In this document: positions 6,684-13,532 of the stretch, in pieces
How the letters are laid out: each line of letters opens with the position of its first letter
Position numbering within the stretch: the first letter of the stretch is position 1
From: a virus
Reading direction: 5' to 3' (one strand)
Length of the DNA stretch: 23,463 nt
Virus record (IMG/VR): IMGVR_UViG_3300044799_000902
Location: 1 to 23,463 of that record
The notes under the pieces: generated by a model
Seen by the model: the letters and a program-made list of their open reading frames with translations, nothing else
Told to the model about the DNA's origin: nothing
Databases searched by the model: none
Program-made: the position numbers and the translations under genes

Positions 6684-7049
6684 CTACCAGGGCACATCCT
6701 CGTCCTTCAGACCCATGACCCGTTGTTGTTCCCTGGGGTCATCATTGGTTTCCAGGCGGAGCTTGAAATGCTGGCCGCAGGCCTTGCACTGCACGTTGGC
6801 CCAGACGATGAACCGGTAGGGTTGCCCCGTGACCTTGCTGACCCCCGAATGTTCCATGACGGTCGGCGGGTATCCGGGCGTGCGACGGTAGAGGCTGCTG
6901 CCACAGGCGGCATTCGGGCAATGCACCGGCACCGCCGGCACGATCGGACGGGGAATGTTGGCGCTGCCGGCGGGCCGGCCGGGCCTGCGCTTGGTACTTT
7001 GCTTCCGTGCCTTCCTTGACATCCTTGCCATCCTTGCCATCCTTGCCAT
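6684..7049 (-). CDS. Zinc-ribbon protein with AT-hook-like motif, Ogr/Com-like (121 aa)
   Basis: Likely a small nucleic-acid-binding regulator. A basic N-terminus (about residues 1-25) contains RRPGRPAG, which resembles an AT-hook core. Four Cys (44, 49, 88, 91) in HCPNAACG and VQCKACGQHF suggest one zinc site. An Arg-Thr pair after the first Cys pair and an aromatic stretch before the second recall the Ogr/Delta late activators and Com of Mu-like and P2-like phages. AAGGAG lies 8 bases before ATG 7049. The first ten residues (MARMARMARM) come from a 9-bp tandem repeat that also provides several alternative starts. Its place inside the packaging cluster is compatible with control of late transcription, but this is inference. 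Confidence 0.65.
   Translation of the reverse strand: MARMARMARMSRKARKQSTKRRPGRPAGSANIPRPIVPAVPVHCPNAACGSSLYRRTPGYPPTVMEHSGVSKVTGQPYRFIVWANVQCKACGQHFKLRLETNDDPREQQRVMGLKDEDVPW
7021..7047 (+). repeat. 9-bp tandem repeat, three perfect copies
   Basis: The unit ATCCTTGCC occurs three times in a row (7021, 7030, 7039), with a degenerate fourth copy at 7012-7020 (7/9). It encodes the repeated Met-Ala-Arg at the start of the zinc-ribbon protein. Because the unit is 9 bases, copy-number change keeps the frame and only alters the number of N-terminal Met-Ala-Arg units and alternative starts. Confidence 0.85.
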
Positions 7050-7060
7050 AAGAGTTCTCC

Positions 7061-8392
7061 TTATTTTTTGAGCCGTGATTGCGTTCCCACGTGCCGCACG
7101 TAGCCCTGGAGCGTGTGGGCCATCTTCCAGCCTTCTTTTTCGTAGGCCGCGGCCATCGTCCACTCCGGCCGGTCATCGCAGACCGGATGCTTCCTGAGAC
7201 ACTCGACGACGTGCAGGCTGGGGTTCCAACTGAACGGACCCCAGTGGCTGTCAGAATAATTCCGGTATCCCTTCGGACCGATGGTGCTGATCTTCTCATG
7301 CAGGCGATAGGCAAAGCCCCCGAATCGCACGACCGGATCCGGCCAGTAGCGGAAGGTCACGCACTTGATCGCCGGGTCCATCGTCAGAACGGCCTCGGCC
7401 TCGGTGATGATCTCGCCGGCGCGATAAGTCTCCCAATCGTCCTCCCACAGCAGCGCCAGGCGCGTCCGAGGGGCGTCGATCATCTTCTGGCGGGCCTGGG
7501 TGTAGCTCATCGACCGCGGGAGAGAGATCATCTCCCAGTCCAGGAAATTGAATCGCTCCAGGATTTCGCGGCGATCGTCGGCCTCGCTGCCGTGGTCCAC
7601 GACGATCCATCGCACGATCCGGTGCCTGTCCAGGCAGTTGGCCAGGAAACTCTTCATCGTCCGGCAGAACAGTTCCAGCCGCTGGCAGGTGAGGATCGCG
7701 AAGGTCACGCCCTCGGATTCCCCCTTGAGATAGTTGGGTTGTCGCAATGTCGCGAAGTACAGATTGGCCTCGGACCGGCGATTGGCGTGGCTGAACTCCC
7801 GCGGGGTGTGGCGGACGTGCATCAGGGGAAAATCCGCCGTAACGACCGTCTCAATCCCCGCCTCGGCGATCCTGGCATGGAGCACGTCATCCTCCCCGCC
7901 CCAGCCGGTGCATCGCTCATCCCACCCGCCGATCCGCCGCCAGTTCGCGGCGCTCAAGGCGTTCCAGGAGCCCGTGCACGTCCCGTGGGGCCGCGATTCG
8001 GTGGCGACGTGGATCTTCAGGCTCATCCAGTGGGCCCAGGACCGTAGGGGTGCAAGCTCGGCGGGGATGTTTCGACGCAGGGCCCACAGATGTTTTTCCC
8101 CCGTCTGGAAGGCCGTGTAGTCCACCAGACCGGCCGGGACGAGGTAATCCACGTCGGCGCAGACGATAATCGGACAATCGTCCAGGCAGGCCCTGATGCC
8201 GGCGTTCCGTGCTCGGGCGGCGTTGAAGGCCATGCCCTGATCCGGCCCGCGGACGATCTCCAGCCTGATCTTTGCGGTCGTATTCTCGTGCTCCAACAGG
8301 CAGTCCGTGAACCGCTGAATGGTCGGCTCATCAATGCCCACCGCCGGAACGACGATGCCCAGATCGTACACAGGAGAACTCAGATCTGTCAT
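7061..8392 (-). CDS. Double-domain glycosyltransferase (443 aa)
   Basis: Two GT-A-like halves are visible. Residues about 8-225 start LGIVVPAVGIDEPTIQRFTD, carry a DxD motif in CADVD (D80, D82), and have GWGGEDDV at 163-170, the acceptor-site signature of galactosyltransferase-like family 7/27 enzymes. Residues about 228-443 begin FAILTCQRLELFCRTMKSFL and carry an acidic WEDDW at 316-320. This suggests two sugar additions or a polymerising enzyme. No signal peptide or membrane span is seen, so it should act in the cytoplasm. It lies one base after the large terminase gene, inside the packaging operon, so expression with late genes is likely. Capsid or tail protein, phage DNA and host surface glycan are all possible acceptors. 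Confidence 0.75.
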   Translation of the reverse strand: MTDLSSPVYDLGIVVPAVGIDEPTIQRFTDCLLEHENTTAKIRLEIVRGPDQGMAFNAARARNAGIRACLDDCPIIVCADVDYLVPAGLVDYTAFQTGEKHLWALRRNIPAELAPLRSWAHWMSLKIHVATESRPHGTCTGSWNALSAANWRRIGGWDERCTGWGGEDDVLHARIAEAGIETVVTADFPLMHVRHTPREFSHANRRSEANLYFATLRQPNYLKGESEGVTFAILTCQRLELFCRTMKSFLANCLDRHRIVRWIVVDHGSEADDRREILERFNFLDWEMISLPRSMSYTQARQKMIDAPRTRLALLWEDDWETYRAGEIITEAEAVLTMDPAIKCVTFRYWPDPVVRFGGFAYRLHEKISTIGPKGYRNYSDSHWGPFSWNPSLHVVECLRKHPVCDDRPEWTMAAAYEKEGWKMAHTLQGYVRHVGTQSRLKK

Positions 8393-8393
8393 T

Positions 8394-10700
8394 TCAGGCC
8401 GCTCCTCTGTTTCCTCTGTTGAAATACCTGGCCTTGATCTTCCTGGGCTTTATCTGCCGGGCCTTCGGCACGGCCGGGCGCAATAGCCGCACGCCCAGGA
8501 TCGAGGCCCCCGCCATGCAGCCGGCGGCGCAGTCCAGGAAATGGTTATCCGGCTTGTGGGCCGGCACTTTCCATTCCTCCAGCTTCCTGCCGCGCCCCTC
8601 GGTCTTGACCGGCTGCTCGGCCGTCAGGTGCTCGGCGAACAGGCGATGGGCGCTCTCGGCCTTGCCGAAGATCGACAGGCACCCGGCGTCGCCGACGGCC
8701 ACGGCCAGGCGGGCGTGCAGAAAGCTCTTCCAGAAGTTCGTGTCGATCAGCGCCAACCTCACCGAGTAGGCCCCCTGGCTCCCGGTGATCCGCCAGTTGT
8801 CGCCCACCTCCTCGCCCCGCTTTCGCGGCCGCTCGTCCAGGGGCACGCTGGAGGCCGTTACCGGAAAACCCTTGGCCGACAGGATGATCGGGGCATATTT
8901 GCTCTGCCGGCAGAACAACTCCACGGGGTCCTTCTTGTAGCCCGAGTCGATCAGGCAGAGGTTGATCCGCATGGCCGCCCCGTCGTCGCGGAAAAAGGGC
9001 TTGCCGATCTTCTCGGCGGCCAGGGTCTCCAGGCCGGCGTAGATCGCCGCCTCCTCGCCCTTGCCGCGGTGGACTCCCATCAGCGTCCGCCGGATCTCGC
9101 GCATGGAGTAGTGCTGCCGCTTGGGGTCCGGGTAGGCCCCGTAGTCCACGACGTAGCCGGTGAAGTTCGGCTCGAAGGCGATTGCCGTGAAATACAGCAG
9201 CTTTTTGTGGACGTCGATGTAGAGGACCAGCTTGCTGCACGCCGTGGGGATCTTTGCCTGCGGGCGGCGGTTGATCTTTTCGGAGATCTGCTCGACCGTC
9301 AGGACCTCCAGCTCGGCCTGGTCGGACAGCGGGGCGTTCTGGTACTCGGCGAAGAACGCCGCCTCGTCGGCCAGCTTGAGGTTCATCGCGTGCTGGATCG
9401 CCGAGATGCAGTCCGGCGGGAAGCGGTGCTCCCAGGCCACCTTCGAGCCGGCGTCCATGGCCGCCCGGTTTCCCCTGTAGAACTCCGTCGCCTTGGCGCC
9501 GCCATCGTTTCGCCGCAGCCCATCGGCGCGAAGAGAGGCGTATTCCTCCCAGAGTTTTTCGTTCTTCGGCCATGCATAGACCATCGCCATCCGCTCGCCG
9601 TGCCATTCGGGGTGCTTGGCCGTGTCGAGGATCTGGTCGGCCAGGTCCCCCGGCATGATCACGGTGCAGGGCAGGATCCCGGCGATCTTGCGGTCCGGCC
9701 CGGCCATGCCCAGCACGTCGCCCAGCAGCAGCTCCATCCGCTCGTCGGTCTGGGTCCGGCTCCGGGCGGAGGCCCGGGTCTGCGGATCGTCCACCAGCAC
9801 CAGGCTGGGCCGCACGAATCGGCCGTCGGGCATGTCCTTGATCTGGCCGCGGACGTCGCCGCCCGTCAGGCCGCAGACCGTGATGGTCGCCCCGCTGGCG
9901 GCGCTGCCGGCGATGGTCGGAAGGACGATCTCGTTCCGCGTCCAGGTCATGGAGGTGTATCGTCCGCTGGATTTCTGCTTGTGAGTCCGCTGGGGCGTCC
10001 GCTCCAGCTTGCGGATGGGGTGGCAGATTTCGGGGAAATCCCCGAAGAGGCGGTCGTTCCGCTCCAGGACGTTGTAAACTTTTTCCAGCAGCTTGCGGGC
10101 GCGGTACTCGGTGGCGGCGATCAGCGTGACGAACAAGTGGTGCCCGCAGAGCGTCGCCCAGACCACCGCCGCCAGGCACAGGCTGGTCTTGCCGTCCCCG
10201 CGGGGCATGGCGAAGGCGAACAACTCCCCGGCCAGCACCGCCCGCTCGATCTTGGCGATGACCTTGAGCTGGTCGGCCGACCAGGGCAGGTAGAAGATTT
10301 CAGGAAAATACTCCTCGCAGAATTTCCTGAAATCCCTGCGGCATCGCTCCCGGCGCTGGGGGTCGGAGACCGGCGGCGGGGCGCCGATCTCCTGGCCGAC
10401 CTCGGCGATCAGGGCCTGCCGCGCCGCCGCCGACCGGCGGTGCTGCTCGTACTGCCGCTGGCGCTTTTCGAGATGGCTTTGTTTCTTCGCCACGTCGTCA
10501 AACTCCGTTTGACCGTCCAGCCGCTCGATCAGCCATGCGACGTATCGCGGCAGATGGATGTTCCTGCCGTCTCCGATCCGCAGGCCGGCCAGCTGGCGAT
10601 GGCGGTAGAGCCGCCGTTCGGTGAGGACCTCGCCCAGGGGAGTGGAGTTGAGCAGCCGCACCAGTTCCGCCGGCGCGACTTGCCTCAAGTCGATGGCCAT
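8394..10700 (-). CDS. Terminase large subunit, GpA-like (768 aa)
   Basis: The packaging motor, cutting and pumping phage DNA into the prohead. The ATPase half has Walker A MPRGDGKT (165-172) and Walker B LVLVDD (about 300-305), with a following coupling segment. The nuclease half has Asp residues in LYIDVHKK (D496), CLIDSGYK (D585) and NHFLDCAAG (D723), which fit the three-acid RNase-H-like site of lambda GpA-type terminases. A basic tail (KARQIKPRKIKARYF) follows. Residues 10-65 add an extra N-terminal module (PAELVRLLNST, then GDGRNIHLPRYVAWLIERLD) resembling the small upstream protein at 10802-11041. No good ribosome site is seen near ATG 10700; CAAGGA lies 13 bases upstream. The length is somewhat large for the family, consistent with the extra N-terminus. 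Confidence 0.92.
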   Translation of the reverse strand: MAIDLRQVAPAELVRLLNSTPLGEVLTERRLYRHRQLAGLRIGDGRNIHLPRYVAWLIERLDGQTEFDDVAKKQSHLEKRQRQYEQHRRSAAARQALIAEVGQEIGAPPPVSDPQRRERCRRDFRKFCEEYFPEIFYLPWSADQLKVIAKIERAVLAGELFAFAMPRGDGKTSLCLAAVVWATLCGHHLFVTLIAATEYRARKLLEKVYNVLERNDRLFGDFPEICHPIRKLERTPQRTHKQKSSGRYTSMTWTRNEIVLPTIAGSAASGATITVCGLTGGDVRGQIKDMPDGRFVRPSLVLVDDPQTRASARSRTQTDERMELLLGDVLGMAGPDRKIAGILPCTVIMPGDLADQILDTAKHPEWHGERMAMVYAWPKNEKLWEEYASLRADGLRRNDGGAKATEFYRGNRAAMDAGSKVAWEHRFPPDCISAIQHAMNLKLADEAAFFAEYQNAPLSDQAELEVLTVEQISEKINRRPQAKIPTACSKLVLYIDVHKKLLYFTAIAFEPNFTGYVVDYGAYPDPKRQHYSMREIRRTLMGVHRGKGEEAAIYAGLETLAAEKIGKPFFRDDGAAMRINLCLIDSGYKKDPVELFCRQSKYAPIILSAKGFPVTASSVPLDERPRKRGEEVGDNWRITGSQGAYSVRLALIDTNFWKSFLHARLAVAVGDAGCLSIFGKAESAHRLFAEHLTAEQPVKTEGRGRKLEEWKVPAHKPDNHFLDCAAGCMAGASILGVRLLRPAVPKARQIKPRKIKARYFNRGNRGAA

Positions 10701-10760
10701 CTTGGTCGATGCGTCCTTGCATGGCGGGCAGGATCCTTGTAAGTAAATCTGCTCGCTACA

Positions 10761-10788
10761 GGGGCGGTGCGTTCACGCGCGCCGCCCC
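10761..10788. promoter_or_regulatory. Strong 11-bp hairpin between small and large terminase genes
   Basis: GGGGCGGTGCG (10761-10771) and CGCGCCGCCCC (10778-10788) pair over 10 of 11 positions with a 6-base loop; the odd pair is G-U if read as plus-strand RNA. Five bases later the plus strand has TTTTT (10794-10798), so as a terminator it would act on plus-strand, antisense transcripts. On the coding strand it would be a leader hairpin before the terminase. It fills most of the 101-bp gap. A packaging-site (cos/pac) role is also conceivable. Confidence 0.45.
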
Positions 10789-10801
10789 GCTCGTTTTTCG
10801 T

Positions 10802-11041
10802 TCAACCCTTCGATTGCTTCAGCAGCCACGCAGCATAGTGGATCAGGTTGATCGTGCCTCCAGCGCCCACCGGCGCCCCGGCCGCCGCGTGCTGGCGTAC
10901 CTTCTCCTCCGGCATGGCCAGCATCTGCGCCAACTGGGTCACGGTCATCGCTGTGGGATTCACCGGCCCTGGCTCGCCGAGGGCGGAGGATCCTGCCACG
11001 GGTGACGTGGGATTCATCGCGGAACCTTCGCTAGTCGCCAT
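10802..11041 (-). CDS. Small helix-turn-helix protein, candidate small terminase subunit (79 aa)
   Basis: Placed directly before the large terminase gene, where small terminase genes lie. After a flexible Pro/Ser/Gly-rich start, residues 32-78 (MTVTQLAQMLAMPEEKVRQH, then GAGGTINLIHYAAWLLKQ) look like a short helix-turn-helix or winged-helix DNA-binding module. The ending resembles residues 41-60 of the large subunit (RIGDGRNIHLPRYVAWLIER), which suggests a shared module. It is short for a small terminase (lambda Nu1 is 181 aa), so it may be a recognition subunit with oligomerisation supplied elsewhere, or a regulator. It overlaps the methyltransferase gene by 11 bases. Confidence 0.55.
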   Translation of the reverse strand: MATSEGSAMNPTSPVAGSSALGEPGPVNPTAMTVTQLAQMLAMPEEKVRQHAAAGAPVGAGGTINLIHYAAWLLKQSKG

Positions 11042-11852
11042 AAGTCTTTGCCACCCCGGCCTGCTCGGCCGGGGTTCTCTCTCCCGAAGTGTTCGCCGCG
11101 ATCCGCTCGGCTTTCTTCCCGGTGAACTTCTCCCATCGCTGCACGATCACGTCGCAGTAGAGAGGGTCGATCTCCATCAGGAATGCCCTCCGGCTGGTCT
11201 GCTCGGCGGCGACGAGCGTGCTCCCGGAGCCCCCGAAGAGGTCCAGCACGACCTGTCCAGTCCGCGAGGAATTGGTAACGGCACGCGCGACCAGCTCGAC
11301 GGGCTTCATGGTCGGGTGGTCGTCGCTGACGCGGGGGCGGGCGATCTCCCACACGTCGTCCAGATCCCGCCGGTCGCAGAACGAGGATTCCCCCTTCGTG
11401 TGCCAGCCGTACCAGAGCGGCTCGTACCGGCGGTGGTACTTGCTCCGGCCCAGGACGAAGAGATCCTTGACCCAGATCACCGTGGCCGACCAGTGGAATC
11501 CGCAGCCACGAAGGACCGCGTCCAGGCGCGGCCACTCCGACGCGCCGAGGATGCAGTACACGTCGCCCGTCACGACGGCCGGGACCCGCGTGATCCAGGA
11601 CTCCAGGAACGCCTGGTACTCCGCCGGGGAGAGATCGTCGTTCTGCAACCCCGGTCGTTGCCGGTGCCTGGGGTTCGCGTCGCCCCCGATGGCGACGTTC
11701 CACGGGGGGTCGGTGAACAGCATGGTCGCCTTCTGACCCTCCATCAGCGTCGCCAGATCGGCACCCTTCGTGGAATCCCCGCAGAGCAGCCGATGCCGGG
11801 ATTGGACCGGGGCATCGAAGGGCTTGCCGCACTTCTTGCAGGTGCAGGTCAT
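11031..11852 (-). CDS. DNA amino-methyltransferase, DPPW type (273 aa)
   Basis: Predicted to methylate adenine N6 in phage DNA. The order of motifs is that of the beta group: catalytic motif IV DPPW at 48-51 first, S-adenosylmethionine motif VLDLFGGSGSTL at about 202-213 last, with the typical HPTMKPVELVAR just before it. The N-terminus MTCTCKKCGKPF carries a Cys-x-x-Cys, then SRHRLLCGDST, the usual linker seen right after a ParB domain in fused ParB-methylase proteins. ATG 11852 overlaps the stop of the ParB-like gene by 4 bases (ATGA), so the two products are probably made in similar amounts and may act together. No restriction endonuclease gene is nearby. Confidence 0.9.
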   Translation of the reverse strand: MTCTCKKCGKPFDAPVQSRHRLLCGDSTKGADLATLMEGQKATMLFTDPPWNVAIGGDANPRHRQRPGLQNDDLSPAEYQAFLESWITRVPAVVTGDVYCILGASEWPRLDAVLRGCGFHWSATVIWVKDLFVLGRSKYHRRYEPLWYGWHTKGESSFCDRRDLDDVWEIARPRVSDDHPTMKPVELVARAVTNSSRTGQVVLDLFGGSGSTLVAAEQTSRRAFLMEIDPLYCDVIVQRWEKFTGKKAERIAANTSGERTPAEQAGVAKTYGD

Positions 11853-12382
11853 GTCGGGTTCTCTTCGCCGCAGTGCGGGCACTTGACGTAGGCACCGAGC
11901 AGCCACAGGTCGCCCGGCTTGGTGATGGCCTCATCCGGGAGCATCGGCACCTCGTTGGGATCGGTGAGGCCAGCTTGGACACCCCCGTCCAGCAGCTTGG
12001 CCAGTTCCTTCTCGTCGAATCCGAGCAGGGACAGGTCGAAGTCGGCCGCCTGGAGATCCTTCAGCTCGATAGGCAACAGCTCGTAGTTCCACTCCGACAG
12101 CGCCGCCGTCTGATTGTCCGCGATGCGGTAGGCCCTGGCCTGCTCGGGTGTCATGTCTGCGGCGATGTGCACGGGGATCTGCGCCAGGCCCAACTTCACG
12201 GCAGCCTTCCAGCGAACATGACCGACGATGATCACCCCTTCGCTGTCGATCACGACCGGCTGGCGCCACCCGAAGGCCCGGATCGAGGCCGCCACGGCGT
12301 CTACACCTCGATCGTTGATGCGCGGATTTTTCTCGTAAGGCCGGATCTCCTCAGTTTTTCGCCATTCGATCTTCATGCTCAT
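11849..12382 (-). CDS. ParB-like nuclease-domain protein (177 aa)
   Basis: Residues 1-100 follow the ParB/Srx fold pattern: IEWRKTEEIRPYEKNPR, VDAVAASIRAFGWRQPVVID and VIIVGHVRWKAAVKLG, the last in place of the usual GH-x-R box. The ending ITKPGDLWLLG is the phrase that normally joins a ParB domain to a DNA methylase in one phage protein, but here it is followed by YVKCPHCGEENPT and a stop. The next gene restarts with a Cys-x-x-Cys and the methylase. The likely role is to aid or target the partner methylase, or DNA binding. Two starts are possible: ATG 12382, and ATG 12376, which is better spaced from the GGAAGGG ribosome site. Confidence 0.88.
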   Translation of the reverse strand: MSMKIEWRKTEEIRPYEKNPRINDRGVDAVAASIRAFGWRQPVVIDSEGVIIVGHVRWKAAVKLGLAQIPVHIAADMTPEQARAYRIADNQTAALSEWNYELLPIELKDLQAADFDLSLLGFDEKELAKLLDGGVQAGLTDPNEVPMLPDEAITKPGDLWLLGAYVKCPHCGEENPT

Positions 12383-12575
12383 CCCTTCCTATCCACCCGA
12401 TGCGGCCCCACTGGCTGAAACAAAGTCCGCCCCCCTTTGCGACTGTTCCCAAAAAGGTCGCCCTTTTTTATGAGTCGACCAGTACCTAAAAACCGTGGCA
12501 AAAAACCGCGAGATGGCCCGACCACGGGGATTGAGGAATGACAAAGGGTTACGTGTCAATAACCTAAACATAACG
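12383..12575. promoter_or_regulatory. Intergenic region after integrase: operator-like repeat, candidate promoter/attP
   Basis: The largest gap in this half of the window (193 bp). TGACA (12539-12543) and TGTCA (12554-12558) form an inverted repeat with 10 bases between, overlapping a minus-strand TTGACA hexamer (12559-12554) that could be a -35 box for the ParB-methylase-packaging operon. I cannot find a convincing -10. Other small inverted repeats are CCGTGG/CCACGG (12493-12498, 12522-12527), GGTCG/CGACC (12456-12460, 12476-12480), and ATAAC/GTTAT around the integrase stop (12570-12583). Its position beside the integrase gene also makes it the best place for an attachment site. A 60-codon open frame here is not convincing. 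Confidence 0.4.
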
Positions 12576-13520
12576 CTAGTTATCCGTAGCTTGTGGTTCC
12601 GTGCGGAAATACGCCCCCCTGACCAGGAGCTCCGAGGCCTGTCTCATGTTCTTCGCACGGGTATCATCGTAGGCCATGAACGTCTTGGGGTCGGCGTGTC
12701 TCGTTAGGGCCATACCCCACTTGACGTTACCGTGGGTTAGCCGGGCGATCTCGCTTGCCGCCGTGTGTCGGAACCCATGCGGATGGCATTGCACTCCGAC
12801 CTTTCGCCCCAGTTCCCGAACCACCGCATACAGGCCGTCATACGTCAGCCGCTCTCTTTGGCGACAGCCTTTCCCCATCGTTACAAACAGAGCTCCAGGC
12901 CAATCACCGCGGGCGGCGATCCATCGTTCAAGGGTTTCTCGGGTCTTCATCGGCACGGGCAATCGCTCGCGATCCCAATGGCCCTTAGTCGCCACGCGGA
13001 GTTCGCCTCGCAGCAGATCCACGTGGGCAAGGTCCAGGCTCAGCACCTCTTCCGCCCGCATGGCCGAGTAGAACAGCAGGCACACGATGGCCAGATCCCG
13101 CTTGCCCTTGTCGTCGGCCCGTTGCTGGCAGACCGTCATCATCCGCTCGATGGCGTCGCGTCCAGGCCCGGTGGTATCCCGGCACGTTGTCGCGGCAGGC
13201 AGGCGAAAGCGGATCCCCCAGGGGATGACGCCGAACTCCTGGGCCATGGCCAGCAGCGCCAGGATGCTGCTGATCCGCCGGCGGGTCGTGGCCAGGCTCT
13301 GGCTCTGGGCCCGGTTGAAGTTCTTCCAGTCCTCCAGGATCCTCTTGGCCGCCCCCTGTTCGCTGTGGATCAGTTTCTGTGCGGCCTCGGTCATGGTCTT
13401 GACCTTCAAGAAATCCGCCAGTGCCCGCAGGTCTGCCGCGTAGGCCCGCCGCGTATTTTCTCCGCGGTTCAGGTGCGATCGGACGAGCTGCTTGGGGCTT
13501 GTGTGTTTCCAATTAGCCAT
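12576..13520 (-). CDS. int: Tyrosine recombinase / phage integrase (314 aa)
   Basis: Catalyses site-specific integration or excision. The N-terminal core-binding SAM-like domain spans about 1-110 (NTRRAYAADLRALADFLKVK). The catalytic domain has Arg155 in YSAMRAEEVL, Lys179 in the beta-hairpin ATKGHW, the His-x-x-Arg box HGFRHTAAS (H248, R251), His275 in LTRHADPKT and nucleophile Tyr284 in FMAYDD. All expected residues are present, so it should be active. The start ATG 13520 lies 12 bases after the replication-gene stop, and the leader contains a repeated ATGGC-A-rich unit with no strong ribosome site. It is transcribed with the surrounding genes rather than divergently from a repressor, which is unusual. 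Confidence 0.95.
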   Translation of the reverse strand: MANWKHTSPKQLVRSHLNRGENTRRAYAADLRALADFLKVKTMTEAAQKLIHSEQGAAKRILEDWKNFNRAQSQSLATTRRRISSILALLAMAQEFGVIPWGIRFRLPAATTCRDTTGPGRDAIERMMTVCQQRADDKGKRDLAIVCLLFYSAMRAEEVLSLDLAHVDLLRGELRVATKGHWDRERLPVPMKTRETLERWIAARGDWPGALFVTMGKGCRQRERLTYDGLYAVVRELGRKVGVQCHPHGFRHTAASEIARLTHGNVKWGMALTRHADPKTFMAYDDTRAKNMRQASELLVRGAYFRTEPQATDN

Positions 13521-13532
13521 TTTTCGCCATTT

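Noticed and set aside
8545-10179. 544-codon minus-strand open frame overlapping the terminase in another phase
   Set aside because: Extremely Arg/Gly/Pro-rich, typical of a shifted reading of GC-rich coding DNA; unlike the +1 frame of the C5-methylase it shows no recognisable family phrases.
8541-10742. 733-codon plus-strand open frame opposite the large terminase gene
   Set aside because: It is the antisense shadow of a clear terminase; its translation is Gly/Arg/Val/Asp-rich with no family pattern and no ribosome site.
12389-12571. 60-codon minus-strand open frame in the integrase-ParB gap
   Set aside because: No ribosome site, no recognisable protein pattern, and the region holds several inverted repeats; better read as regulatory.
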